22,170 nt of DNA, from assembly GCA_002782905.1 (NCBI GenBank), contig PFJA01000258.1, forward strand, positions 1-22,170, given 5' to 3'. The notes under the pieces were generated by a model. The model had not been told where the DNA came from and did no database searches. It saw only the letters and a program-made list of their open reading frames with translations. Below, in pieces: positions 1 to 7,406 of this stretch; the stretch's first letter is position 1; the number at the start of each line of letters is the position of its first letter. This DNA comes from Lysobacterales bacterium CG_4_10_14_3_um_filter_64_11 (GTDB lineage Bacteria; Pseudomonadota; Gammaproteobacteria; Xanthomonadales; Xanthomonadaceae). The position numbers were made by a program, and so were the translations under genes.

Positions 1-262
1 CAACGGCAATCTGCACGTCAACATCCTCTACAATCCGGCCGACGCCGCGCACAGTGCGCGCGCCCATGCAGTGCTGCCGCGCGTCTTCGAACTCACGCTC
101 GCGCTCGGTGGCACCCTGTCCGGCGAGCACGGCATTGGCCTGGGCAAGCGCGCCTTCATGACCCGGGCACACAGCCTTCAAACGCTGGCACTGATGCGCG
201 CCGTCAAAGCCAGCTTCGACCCCGACGGCATCCTCAATCCGGGCAAACTGTTGCCGGACTGA
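1..262 (+). CDS. FAD-linked oxidase C-terminal fragment (GlcD / D-lactate dehydrogenase type), 5' truncated
   Basis: The reading frame is open from base 2 to the TGA ending at 262, so only about the last 86 residues are present. The fragment begins with NGNLHVNILYNP and later has GGTLSGEHGIGLGKR and FDPDGILNPGKLLPD. These are the closing motifs of the FAD-linked oxidase C-terminal domain found in glycolate oxidase GlcD, D-lactate dehydrogenase and D-2-hydroxyglutarate dehydrogenase. The family oxidises 2-hydroxy acids to 2-oxo acids with FAD. The substrate cannot be told from this piece because the FAD-binding N-terminal half lies outside the window. Its last 29 bases overlap the end of the convergent pseudouridine synthase gene. 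Family assignment is firm; the exact enzyme is not. Confidence 0.85.
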   Translation, partial: NGNLHVNILYNPADAAHSARAHAVLPRVFELTLALGGTLSGEHGIGLGKRAFMTRAHSLQTLALMRAVKASFDPDGILNPGKLLPD

Positions 263-1004
263 ACAGCATCGCCAGTTCGTCAGGGCGCAAGTGCCGCCAT
301 TGGCTTTTGCCCAGATCGCCCAGCAGCAGGCCACCGATGGCCACCCGGACCAGCCGCAGCACAGCCAGATCGCAGGCTGCCAGCAACCGCCGGATCTGCC
401 GATTTCGGCCTTCATCGAGCACGATTTCCAGCCAAGCATTGCGTTGCCCGGTACGCAGCACCCGTACCGAGTGCGCCTTGAGCCATTCGCCATCGCACTG
501 CGCACCGGCCGCAAGCCGCGCCAGCAATGCCGCATCGGGTAGTGCATCCACCTGCACATGATAGGTCTTGCGCGGGCCGCTATCGGGATCGGTAATGCGG
601 GCGGCCCATTCGGGATCATTACTGAACAGCAACAATCCCTCGCTCGCCTTGTCGAGCCGCCCGACCGGCGCCAACCACGGCAATCCGGCATCGCGCAAGC
701 ACTTATACACTGTGTCGCGGCCACGTTCGTCGCTGACGCTGCTGACCAGCCCGCGCGGTTTGTTGAGCATCACATGCAGCGGCGCAGCGCTCGCCACCGC
801 CTCACCATCGATCGCGAGGCGATCAAGCTCGCGCCGAGTCGGCGACTCCGGGTCAGTAACGATCAGGCCGTTGACCGTGACTCGCCCCGATCGCACCAGC
901 GTTTGAGCCTGACTGCGGGAACACACGCCCGATTTCGACAACACCCGTGCCAGCCCGTGGCGTGGGCATTCTCCTGCATGCGATGGCAATCGTTGCGTGC
1001 GCAC
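234..1004 (-). CDS. RsuA/RluB/RluE/RluF-family pseudouridine synthase with S4 domain
   Basis: A 256-residue protein. An S4 RNA-binding domain spans about residues 17-65 (LARVLSKSGVCSRSQAQ then VRSGRVTVNG). The catalytic domain follows, with MLNKPRGLVSS near residue 79 and the signature GRLDKASEGLLLFSND, whose Asp118 is the expected nucleophile. The closing LDEGRNRQIRRLL is also typical. The family isomerises specific uridines of rRNA to pseudouridine in the cytoplasm; which site is modified cannot be read from sequence. The start is a GTG at 1004-1002, preceded by GGAG four bases away, a slightly short spacing. An ATGAAAAAG just upstream is in another frame. The 3' end overlaps the convergent FAD oxidase gene by 29 bp. 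The family is secure; the paralogue is not. Confidence 0.9.
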   Translation of the reverse strand: MRTQRLPSHAGECPRHGLARVLSKSGVCSRSQAQTLVRSGRVTVNGLIVTDPESPTRRELDRLAIDGEAVASAAPLHVMLNKPRGLVSSVSDERGRDTVYKCLRDAGLPWLAPVGRLDKASEGLLLFSNDPEWAARITDPDSGPRKTYHVQVDALPDAALLARLAAGAQCDGEWLKAHSVRVLRTGQRNAWLEIVLDEGRNRQIRRLLAACDLAVLRLVRVAIGGLLLGDLGKSQWRHLRPDELAMLFSPATVCPD

Positions 1005-1404
1005 AATGCTCCATTAAATATCTTTTTCATCAACGTGCTACGACGAAACAGCAACCGTGGCACGGTGCAGTTGACCGGTACAACGCTAACCGCGTGTCGG
1101 GCTTGACGCTGATCTAGTGCGGAAAGCCGAGGTGGGTCAGATTTCCCGCTCTATTCCCGTTCAAGAGCCCTGCTCACACCGCAAAAGAGCGAAAAATCTG
1201 CCGCAAACCGGCTTTCCCTCGCTACGATCGGTCAAGCCCGACAGGCTGCTAGTGTAGTGCGCCAGTATCTGCGAATATCACCGTTTGACGCGAGTGACCG
1301 GCCGCACCCACCGAAGCGGAACCGCATGTGTTGCTGCAAATGCCAGAATAACGAATCCGCATCGACGACCAAAGCCTGGTCGGCGTGCCCCAAGGAGTCA
1401 AGCC
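1005..1404. other. 400-bp non-coding region upstream of the lipid cluster
   Basis: No convincing gene is visible. The main structure is the long imperfect palindrome at 1096-1242. The rest, 1243-1404, would be the promoter and leader of the plus-strand lipid cluster. TTGACG hexamers occur at 1103-1108 and 1285-1290, but neither has a plausible -10 box at normal spacing, so no promoter is called. I found no clear ECF sigma (RpoE-like) promoter and no sigma-54 motif. Confidence 0.6.
1096..1242. repeat. 147-bp imperfect palindromic element A
   Basis: The outer 12 bases are a perfect inverted repeat: gtcgggcttgac at 1096-1107 and gtcaagcccgac at 1231-1242. Without gaps, further blocks pair in register: 1121-1129 with 1209-1217 (ggaaagccg), 1138-1144 with 1194-1200 (cagattt), and 1147-1152 with 1186-1191 (cgctct). 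That makes 34 exactly matched positions per arm, separated by internal loops. Between the first two blocks a GATC/TAG partly matches if one or two bases are skipped. The centre, about 1153-1185, is unpaired or weakly paired. The element is non-coding. Its symmetry suggests a dispersed palindromic repeat (REP/MITE-like) or a long hairpin in the leader of the lipid cluster. Confidence 0.75.
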
Positions 1405-2487
1405 ATGTCCGTTCCCACCCTGCCGATCAACACACCGCGGCATGCCAATCCCAGCGATGCCGCTGCACTGGCCGAAGCACGCACCCTGGTGCGCGATCTG
1501 TTCACCGCGCGCGCCGGGCTGTACTGGTTCGACTTCCTGACCAGTACCAGCATCGGCTGGGCGGCATTTGTAGCAGCGGTGTGGCTACCGGCGTGGTCGC
1601 CGCTGCAGGGTGTTGCCGGCGCACTGAGCATCGTCGCACTCTACCGTTCGGTAATTTTTGTACATGAGCTTGCGCACCTCGGGCCACGCGTGTGGCCGGG
1701 GTTCCGACTGGCCTGGAACCTGCTGTGCGGCGGCCCCATGCTGGTGCAGTCGTACACCTACAGTGGCGTACACAATCTGCATCACTACCAGCAGCTCTAT
1801 GGCACCCGTGACGATGGCGAGTACCTGCCCTTTGCACGGATGCGGCCACTGGCGATATTTGGGCATTGGGCGCTGGGCATCGTGGTGCCGGCATTCGTGT
1901 TGATTCGCGCGACCATTCTGGTGCCATTGTCGTGGCTGATTCCACCGCTGGCGACATGGCTGTGGGAACGCGCTTCCTCGATGATCATCGACCCCGAGTT
2001 CAAGCGTCCACACTCAAAGCACGACGACCCGAGCTGGCGCTGGCAGGATGCCTACGCGTGGTTCTGCGCGAGCAGCGCCCTGGCCCTGATGGCGTTTGGC
2101 GTTTGGCCGTGGCGCGTGCTGCTGGTGTGGTACGTGCTTTTGACTGGCATCTTGTTGTTGAATGGCTTGCGCACGCTGATTGCGCACCGCTATCGCTACC
2201 CCGGCGAGCGCCCGCTGACCCTGATGGAACAGTTTCATGATTCGGTGGATGTACCGGGCAACCCGCTGCTGTCACCCTTGTGGGCACCGGTGGGCCTGCG
2301 TTTTCACGCCACCCATCACCTGTTTCCGGGGATGCCGTACCACAACCTCGGCACCGCCTATCGGCGTCTGAAAAAAGGCCTGTCCGATCCGGGCTGGTTT
2401 TTGCAATCCAGCGAACGCAACTTGCTGGGCGGGCTGCGCCGCCTGCTTCACACGTCGCTGCAGCGCGCGCATCGCGACAACCTCTGA
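1405..2487 (+). CDS. Membrane fatty acid desaturase family protein
   Basis: A 360-residue integral membrane protein with the three histidine boxes of the FA_desaturase superfamily: HELAH at 87-91, HNLHH at 123-127 and HATHH at 301-305, the last followed by LFPGMPYHNLGTAYRRL. These histidines hold a di-iron centre that uses O2 to desaturate or hydroxylate an acyl chain or similar lipid. Hydrophobic segments lie around 45-80, 155-190 and 225-260. The ATG at 1405 is chosen because AAGGAG (1392-1397) sits 7 bases upstream; the frame extends further upstream to 1285, but that stretch is rich in Arg and Pro and looks non-coding. It is the first gene of the lipid cluster, separated from the next by 77 bp. 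Substrate and regioselectivity are unknown. Confidence 0.85.
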   Translation: MSVPTLPINTPRHANPSDAAALAEARTLVRDLFTARAGLYWFDFLTSTSIGWAAFVAAVWLPAWSPLQGVAGALSIVALYRSVIFVHELAHLGPRVWPGFRLAWNLLCGGPMLVQSYTYSGVHNLHHYQQLYGTRDDGEYLPFARMRPLAIFGHWALGIVVPAFVLIRATILVPLSWLIPPLATWLWERASSMIIDPEFKRPHSKHDDPSWRWQDAYAWFCASSALALMAFGVWPWRVLLVWYVLLTGILLLNGLRTLIAHRYRYPGERPLTLMEQFHDSVDVPGNPLLSPLWAPVGLRFHATHHLFPGMPYHNLGTAYRRLKKGLSDPGWFLQSSERNLLGGLRRLLHTSLQRAHRDNL

Positions 2488-2564
2488 GTCCACCGCATCG
2501 CTTGCGCCGAACCGCCGCAGCGCAACGTCGGCCGGATTCACTGCGCCATCACCGAGGCGCAGGC

Positions 2565-3542
2565 ATGGTATGCGCCATGAATGACAGCATGGCGAGCGAC
2601 AAACCAGCAAACCCGCATACCGCCTCGGCAGTATGGCGTTCACTGCGCCGCTGGTTCGACGCTGACAGTGGCGAGCCGGATGCCGCCAGCGATGCCATCG
2701 ACTGGCTGCGCATCGTACCGTTCGTGGCCATGCATCTGGCCTGTCTTGGCGTGCTCTGGGTGGGTTACTCGACCACTGCGCTGGTCGTTGCGGCTGCGCT
2801 TTATGCCGCACGCATGTTTGCGATCACTGGATTTTATCACCGCTACTTTTCGCACAAGGCGTTCCGCACCTCACGGCCAATACAGTTTGCATTTGCCGTA
2901 ATTGGCGCCGCCAGTGTGCAGCGTGGGCCACTGTGGTGGGCCGCACACCATCGCAACCACCATCGTCACTCGGATACCAAATCCGACATTCATTCGCCAC
3001 TCAACCGGGGTTTCTGGTGGAGCCATGTCGGCTGGTTTCTGAGCAGGCGCGGATTTGCCACCGACCAGCAACGCATTCCGGATCTACTGCGCTTCCCGGA
3101 ACTGCGCTGGCTCGATCGCTTCGATCTGCTGGTTCCGTTGCTGCTCGCGATCGCGCTGTATGCGCTCGGCAGCGTGCTTGCGTCGACCGTGCCACAACTG
3201 GGCACCAGCGGGCCGCAGTTGCTGGTCTGGGGTTTCTTTGTATCCACTGTGGTGTTGTTTCATGCCACGGTCAGCATCAACTCGCTGGCTCATCGCTGGG
3301 GCAGCCGTCGCTTTGCAACCCGTGACAACAGCCGCAACAACGCCTTGCTGGCGCTGCTCACGTTCGGTGAGGGCTGGCACAACAATCACCACCATTTCCC
3401 GGGCTCGGCGCGGCAGGGTTTTCGTTGGTGGGAAATCGACCTGACCTACTATGGATTGTGTGTGCTCGCAGCCATCGGCCTGGTGTGGGACTTGAAACCG
3501 AGTCCCGCGCAGCTGCAGACGCCGCACCACAAGGCGGGCTAA
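2565..3542 (+). CDS. Delta-9-type acyl-CoA / acyl-lipid desaturase
   Basis: A 325-residue membrane desaturase of the stearoyl-CoA desaturase type. The canonical boxes are HRYFSH (92-97), HHRNHH (128-133, followed by RHSDT) and HNNHH (272-276, inside EGWHNNHHHFPGSAR). WDL at about 308-310 is also usual for this family. The expected reaction is O2-dependent insertion of a cis double bond, commonly at C9, in a saturated acyl chain. The ATG at 2565 has GAGG (2554-2557) 7 bases upstream; an in-frame ATG at 2577 is an alternative. The frame is open back to 2280 but overlaps the preceding gene there. The next gene starts 3 bp after the stop, so the unsaturated product is probably the substrate for the downstream genes. 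Exact position specificity is inferred. Confidence 0.9.
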   Translation: MVCAMNDSMASDKPANPHTASAVWRSLRRWFDADSGEPDAASDAIDWLRIVPFVAMHLACLGVLWVGYSTTALVVAAALYAARMFAITGFYHRYFSHKAFRTSRPIQFAFAVIGAASVQRGPLWWAAHHRNHHRHSDTKSDIHSPLNRGFWWSHVGWFLSRRGFATDQQRIPDLLRFPELRWLDRFDLLVPLLLAIALYALGSVLASTVPQLGTSGPQLLVWGFFVSTVVLFHATVSINSLAHRWGSRRFATRDNSRNNALLALLTFGEGWHNNHHHFPGSARQGFRWWEIDLTYYGLCVLAAIGLVWDLKPSPAQLQTPHHKAG

Positions 3543-3545
3543 GCG

Positions 3546-4787
3546 ATGCGTATCGCGGTCATCGGCAGCGGCATCGCTGGCCTCAGCTGTGCTTGGCTGT
3601 TGTCGCGCCAGCACCAGGTGGTGCTGTTCGAGCGTGAGCCGCGGCTCGGCGGCCACACCCACACCCACGATGTCGAGCGATTTGGTCAGCAATACCGCAT
3701 CGATACCGGCTTCATTGTCCACAACCGCGAACACTATCCGCTGTTGAGCCGATTGTTTGACGATCTGGGGGTGGCAACCCAGCCGACCCGCATGAGCTTT
3801 TCCGTGCGCGATGATCGCAGCGGCCTGGAATACAACGCCGAAACTTTCGATACCCTGTTCTGCCAGCGCCGCAATCTGGTCTCGCCGCCGTTCTGGCGCA
3901 TGGTGCAAGATATCACGCGCTTCTACCGCACTGCACCGGCACTGCTGCAAGCGCCGGATGACGGCCCTTGCCTTGGCGACTATCTCGCCGAGCAGCGCTA
4001 CTCGCCGCTGTTCATCGAGGATCACCTGCTGCCAATGGCATCGGCGCTATGGTCGTCGCCGCAAGCCCAGGTGCGCACATTCCCGGCCAAGTATCTGGTC
4101 GCGTTCATGGCCAATCATCAGATGTTGCAGATCAGCGAACGCCCGCAATGGCGCGTGGTGACCGGCGGCTCGGATCGCTACGTGCAGGCGATCAGCAGCA
4201 ACTGGCCGGTGCAGGTTCGCCTGCAGCAAGCGGTGCAGTCGGTGCAGCGCGATGCCGGGGCGGTGCGTATCCGTACGGTGCACGGTGAGGACAGTTTCGA
4301 TCAGGTGGTGTTTGCCTGCCACAGCGATCAGGCACTGGCCTTGCTGGCCGATGCCAGTGCGGCCGAGCACGCTGTGCTGGGTGCGATCGCTTATCAGTGC
4401 AACGACGTGGTGTTGCACACCGACGCGCGCGTGCTGCCGACGCGGCGCAAAGCCTGGGCAGCGTGGAACGCACATGTCGCCGACGACCCGTCCACGGCCT
4501 GCTCGGTGAGCTACTGCATGAACGTGTTGCAGTCGATCGCCAGCCCCGAGCCGTTCGTGGTCAGCTTGAATCGCGACGCCGCCATCGACCCGCAACGAGT
4601 GATCGCACGAATGCGTTACCAGCACCCGGTCTACAGCCACGCCAGCATCGCCGCGCAGCGCCAGCGCAGTGCTGTAAATGGCCATAACCGCACCTGGTAC
4701 TGCGGCGCCTATTGGGGCTTTGGATTCCATGAAGATGGTCTGCGCAGCGGCGTTGAGGTGGCGAGTGCCTTGGGAGTGGCGTGGTGA
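3546..4787 (+). CDS. NAD(P)/FAD-dependent oxidoreductase, amine-oxidase-like
   Basis: A 413-residue flavoprotein. The N terminus MRIAVIGSGIAGLSCAWLL carries the GxGxxG dinucleotide-binding motif (residues 7-12), followed by an acidic strand end (VVLFERE) and RLGGHTHT, the pattern of NAD_binding_8/amine-oxidase flavoproteins. DTGFIVHNREHYPLLSRLFDDLG is typical of the subfamily found beside DUF1365 and CFA-like genes. Family members act as dehydrogenases, desaturases or isomerases. From memory, methylated and furan fatty acid formation in Rhodobacter sphaeroides also pairs oxidoreductases with a CFA-like methylase; homology to those exact proteins is not tested here. The gene begins 3 bp after the desaturase stop, and its own stop overlaps the next start as TGATG. 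It probably oxidises or reduces a methylated acyl lipid. Confidence 0.85.
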   Translation: MRIAVIGSGIAGLSCAWLLSRQHQVVLFEREPRLGGHTHTHDVERFGQQYRIDTGFIVHNREHYPLLSRLFDDLGVATQPTRMSFSVRDDRSGLEYNAETFDTLFCQRRNLVSPPFWRMVQDITRFYRTAPALLQAPDDGPCLGDYLAEQRYSPLFIEDHLLPMASALWSSPQAQVRTFPAKYLVAFMANHQMLQISERPQWRVVTGGSDRYVQAISSNWPVQVRLQQAVQSVQRDAGAVRIRTVHGEDSFDQVVFACHSDQALALLADASAAEHAVLGAIAYQCNDVVLHTDARVLPTRRKAWAAWNAHVADDPSTACSVSYCMNVLQSIASPEPFVVSLNRDAAIDPQRVIARMRYQHPVYSHASIAAQRQRSAVNGHNRTWYCGAYWGFGFHEDGLRSGVEVASALGVAW

Positions 4788-5557
4788 TGCACAGCGCGAT
4801 CTACGAAGGGCGCGTCAGCCACCGCCGCCAGCACCCGGTGGCACATGCGTTCTCCTACCGGGTTTTCATGTTGTGGCTGGACTTGGCCGAGCTCGACACC
4901 GTATTCGCACGGCGTTGGTTGTGGTCCATCAACCGCCGCAATCTGGCGGCGTTTCATCGTGCCGACTATCACGGCAGCGCCGGCCTTGCGCTCGACCAAG
5001 CGGTGCGCGACACCGTACACAAGGCACTTGGTACCCGACCGGACGGACCGATCCGCTTGCTTACCCACCTGCGTTACTTCGGCCTGTGCTTCAACCCGGT
5101 GAGTTTTTACTACGGCTATGACGCGACCGGAGAAACCCTGCAATGGGTGATGGCCGAAATTACCAACACGCCGTGGCGCGAGCGCCATGCCTATGTGTTG
5201 CCGGTGGCTGCTGCCGCGCCAGCCGGCGATTGGCTGCTCTGGGAATTCGACAAGTGCTTCCATGTATCACCCTTCATGGCAATGGATCGCCGTTATCGCT
5301 GGCGGCTAACCGCTGCAGATCAGCGATTGCATATTCACATGAGCGTGCTCGATGGCGCGCAACGCGAGTTTGACGCCACGCTGATTTTGCGGCGTAGACC
5401 TCTTGCCGCCGGCGTGATGGCGTGGATGTTGCTGCGTTACCCGGCGATCACCGCAAAAATCGTTGCCGCCATCCATTGGCAGGCGCTGCGCCTTTGGCTC
5501 AAGCGCGTGCCGGTGCACGACCACCCCAGAACCGCCGTCCGGAGACAGAACCGATGA
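4787..5557 (+). CDS. DUF1365 family protein
   Basis: A 256-residue protein beginning MHSAIYEGRVSHRRQHPVAH and containing HLRYFGLCFNPVSFYY, both hallmarks of DUF1365. No biochemical activity is known to me for this family. It recurs next to the amine-oxidase-like flavoprotein and CFA-like methyltransferase, so a part in the same lipid modification is likely. The ATG at 4787 overlaps the preceding stop (TGATG). In-frame GTG codons at 4781 and 4784 are alternatives, since GGAG at 4773-4776 lies 10 bases from the ATG but only 4 and 7 from the GTGs. The stop overlaps the next start by 4 bp (ATGA). Soluble or peripheral membrane location is unclear; no signal peptide is visible. Confidence 0.88.
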   Translation: MHSAIYEGRVSHRRQHPVAHAFSYRVFMLWLDLAELDTVFARRWLWSINRRNLAAFHRADYHGSAGLALDQAVRDTVHKALGTRPDGPIRLLTHLRYFGLCFNPVSFYYGYDATGETLQWVMAEITNTPWRERHAYVLPVAAAAPAGDWLLWEFDKCFHVSPFMAMDRRYRWRLTAADQRLHIHMSVLDGAQREFDATLILRRRPLAAGVMAWMLLRYPAITAKIVAAIHWQALRLWLKRVPVHDHPRTAVRRQNR

Positions 5558-6849
5558 GTACGCCTGCGCGCTCGTTGCAACCCGAAACATCGCAAACCCT
5601 GCCGCTGACGCTGCGACTGGCGCGCACTGCAATGCTCAGCCGGCTCGCCGGCTTGCGCGGTGAGTTGGTGTTGCACGATGCCCTCGGCAGCACCCGGCTG
5701 GGCCAGCACGATCCGAGCCCTGATGCACCGGCGGCGGTGGTCGTGCACGTGCGCGACCCGGAGTTTTATCGCCATGTCGCCCTCAACGGCAGCGTTGGCG
5801 CCGGCGAAGCGTACATGGACGGTCTATGGACATGCACTGATCTGGTTGCGCTGATCCGCTTGCTGGTGCGCAACCGCGACTTGCTCGATGCGATGGAAGG
5901 TGGCAGTGCGCGCGTCGCTGGCTGGTTGCTCAGGGCATGGCACGGCTTGCGCCGCAACACGCACAGCGGCGCGCGGCGCAATATTGCGGCGCACTACGAT
6001 CTGGGCAACCCCCTGTTTCGCCTGTTTCTCGATGAAAACCTGATGTATTCATCGGCGATTTTTGCCAGCCAGGACGAGTTGTTGGAAGTTGCCGCCGAGC
6101 GCAAGCTGGCGCGCATTTGCGAAAAGCTGGATTTGCGCAGTTCCGATCATGTCGTCGAAATCGGCACCGGCTGGGGTGGCTTTGCACTGTATGCGGCGCG
6201 GCGCCATGGCTGCCATGTCACCACCACCACCATTTCACGCGAACAATTCGAGTTGGCACAGGCACGTGTCGCCAGCGCCGGCCTGGACGACCGCGTCACG
6301 GTGTTGTTTGCCGACTATCGGACGCTTCGCGGCCGCTTCGACAAGCTGGTGTCGATCGAAATGGTGGAAGCGATTGGCCACCAATATCTCAAGACCTACT
6401 TCAAAAAGTGCGCAGACCTGCTCAAACCCAGTGGCCTTGCCGTGATCCAGGCGATCACCATTGAAGACCAGCGTTATCAACAAGCCCTGCGCTCGGTGGA
6501 TTTCATCAAGCGACACATCTTTCCGGGGAGCTTCATCCCGTGCGTCAGTGCGCTGGTCGGCAGTGCGGCCCGTCATACCGATCTGCGCCTGATCAATCTG
6601 GAAGACATCGGCGCGAGCTATGCATTGACCCTGCAACACTGGCGGCAACGCTTTCTGGAACAGCGCGAAGCGGTGCGTGCATTGGGCTATGACCACCGTT
6701 TCATGCGCATGTGGGAGTTCTATCTGGCTTATTGCGAAGGTGGCTTCATCGAGCGTTCGATTGGCAACGTGCAATTGTTGTTTGCGCGGCCCGACAATCG
6801 CCGCGGGCAATTTTCGCCACCGATTGCGCAGCATGCGGGTGCTCAATGA
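5554..6849 (+). CDS. CFA-synthase-like SAM-dependent acyl-lipid methyltransferase with altered active site
   Basis: A 431-residue class I methyltransferase of the cyclopropane-fatty-acyl-phospholipid synthase family. SAM motif I is VVEIGTGWGGF (200-210). SRRNIAAHYDLGN-like entry (RRNIAAHYDLGN, 141-152) and RSVDFIKRHIFPGS (313-326) are family signatures. Aligned by eye to E. coli Cfa, Glu239 is kept as Glu272, Ile268 as Ile301 and Tyr317 as Tyr356. Cys139 becomes Ser167 (YSSAIF) and His266 becomes Gln299 (VIQAITI). The family transfers a methyl group from SAM to the double bond of an unsaturated phospholipid acyl chain at the inner membrane. The replacements suggest another outcome, such as a methyl or methylene branch. 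The ATG at 5554 is supported by GGAGA (5541-5545) and the ATGA overlap with DUF1365; upstream in-frame sequence to 5422 is rejected. Confidence 0.9.
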   Translation: MSTPARSLQPETSQTLPLTLRLARTAMLSRLAGLRGELVLHDALGSTRLGQHDPSPDAPAAVVVHVRDPEFYRHVALNGSVGAGEAYMDGLWTCTDLVALIRLLVRNRDLLDAMEGGSARVAGWLLRAWHGLRRNTHSGARRNIAAHYDLGNPLFRLFLDENLMYSSAIFASQDELLEVAAERKLARICEKLDLRSSDHVVEIGTGWGGFALYAARRHGCHVTTTTISREQFELAQARVASAGLDDRVTVLFADYRTLRGRFDKLVSIEMVEAIGHQYLKTYFKKCADLLKPSGLAVIQAITIEDQRYQQALRSVDFIKRHIFPGSFIPCVSALVGSAARHTDLRLINLEDIGASYALTLQHWRQRFLEQREAVRALGYDHRFMRMWEFYLAYCEGGFIERSIGNVQLLFARPDNRRGQFSPPIAQHAGAQ

Positions 6850-7406
6850 AACGCGTGCTGGCCAATGCCGCCGGTTTCCAGTTGGTCTGGTTTGCAACCG
6901 TGGCCGGTGCCGGCAATGGCATGGCCTGGACTGGACCAGTCGCAGCCATGCTGTTTGCCGGCTGGGTGCTCAGCGACGCACGTACCCGCGCGGCCGATCT
7001 ATGGCTGTTGCTGCGTGCGCTGCCGATCGGCTACGCCAGCGACAGCCTGTGGGTTGCCTGCGGCTGGATGCATTTCGCGCAACCGTGGCCATCGCCACCC
7101 TTTGCACCGATCTGGATAATTGCACTGTGGCTTGGCTTTATCCTCAGCATCAATCATTCACTGGTATTTCTGCGTGGCCGCCCATGGCCCGCCGCGTTGC
7201 TCGGCGCTGTCTTCGGCCCTGCCGCTTATTACGCTGCCAGCAATGGGTTTGCTGCGGCCACGTTCGACATTGACGTGCCGGCAATGATGCTGATTCTCGC
7301 GCTGGCATGGGCTGCCCTGCTGCCACTGCTGCTAGCTCTTGGCGCACACCATCACAACCGGCCGCGCAACGCGCCGATGCCAATCACACCCAAGGAGCAC
7401 CCATGA
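6846..7406 (+). CDS. DUF2878 family membrane protein
   Basis: A 186-residue, strongly hydrophobic protein with about five likely membrane segments. It opens with a short positively charged MKR followed by VLANAAGFQLVWFATVAGAG, and the sequence DLWLLLRALPIGYASDSLWV is typical of DUF2878. No activity is known to me. It lies between the CFA-like methyltransferase and DUF1295, with ATGA overlaps at both ends, so it is very likely made in step with them. It may anchor or assist the membrane enzymes, or move a lipid; that is inference. The ATG at 6846 is chosen over the longer frame from 6711, which lies wholly inside the methyltransferase gene. Confidence 0.82.
   Translation: MKRVLANAAGFQLVWFATVAGAGNGMAWTGPVAAMLFAGWVLSDARTRAADLWLLLRALPIGYASDSLWVACGWMHFAQPWPSPPFAPIWIIALWLGFILSINHSLVFLRGRPWPAALLGAVFGPAAYYAASNGFAAATFDIDVPAMMLILALAWAALLPLLLALGAHHHNRPRNAPMPITPKEHP

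Noticed and set aside
1019..1030. ATGAAAAAG on the minus strand as the start of the pseudouridine synthase
   Set aside because: It is attractive as a start but out of frame with the S4 and catalytic domains; using it would require a frameshift.
1103..1313. TTGACG hexamers at 1103 and 1285 as promoters of the lipid cluster
   Set aside because: No acceptable -10 hexamer lies 16-18 bases downstream of either; the first is also part of palindrome A.
1005..1404. A sigma-E/ChrR-type regulatory system for the lipid cluster, as seen near similar genes elsewhere
   Set aside because: No ECF sigma or ChrR-like gene is in the window and I could not find the matching promoter motif upstream.
2280..2564. 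N-terminal extension of the delta-9-type desaturase
   Set aside because: The extension overlaps the preceding desaturase gene and is Arg/Ser/Pro-rich; the ATG at 2565 with a ribosome-binding site fits the family length.
5422..5553. Upstream extension of the CFA-like methyltransferase
   Set aside because: It lies inside DUF1365; the ATG at 5554 has GGAGA upstream and an ATGA overlap.
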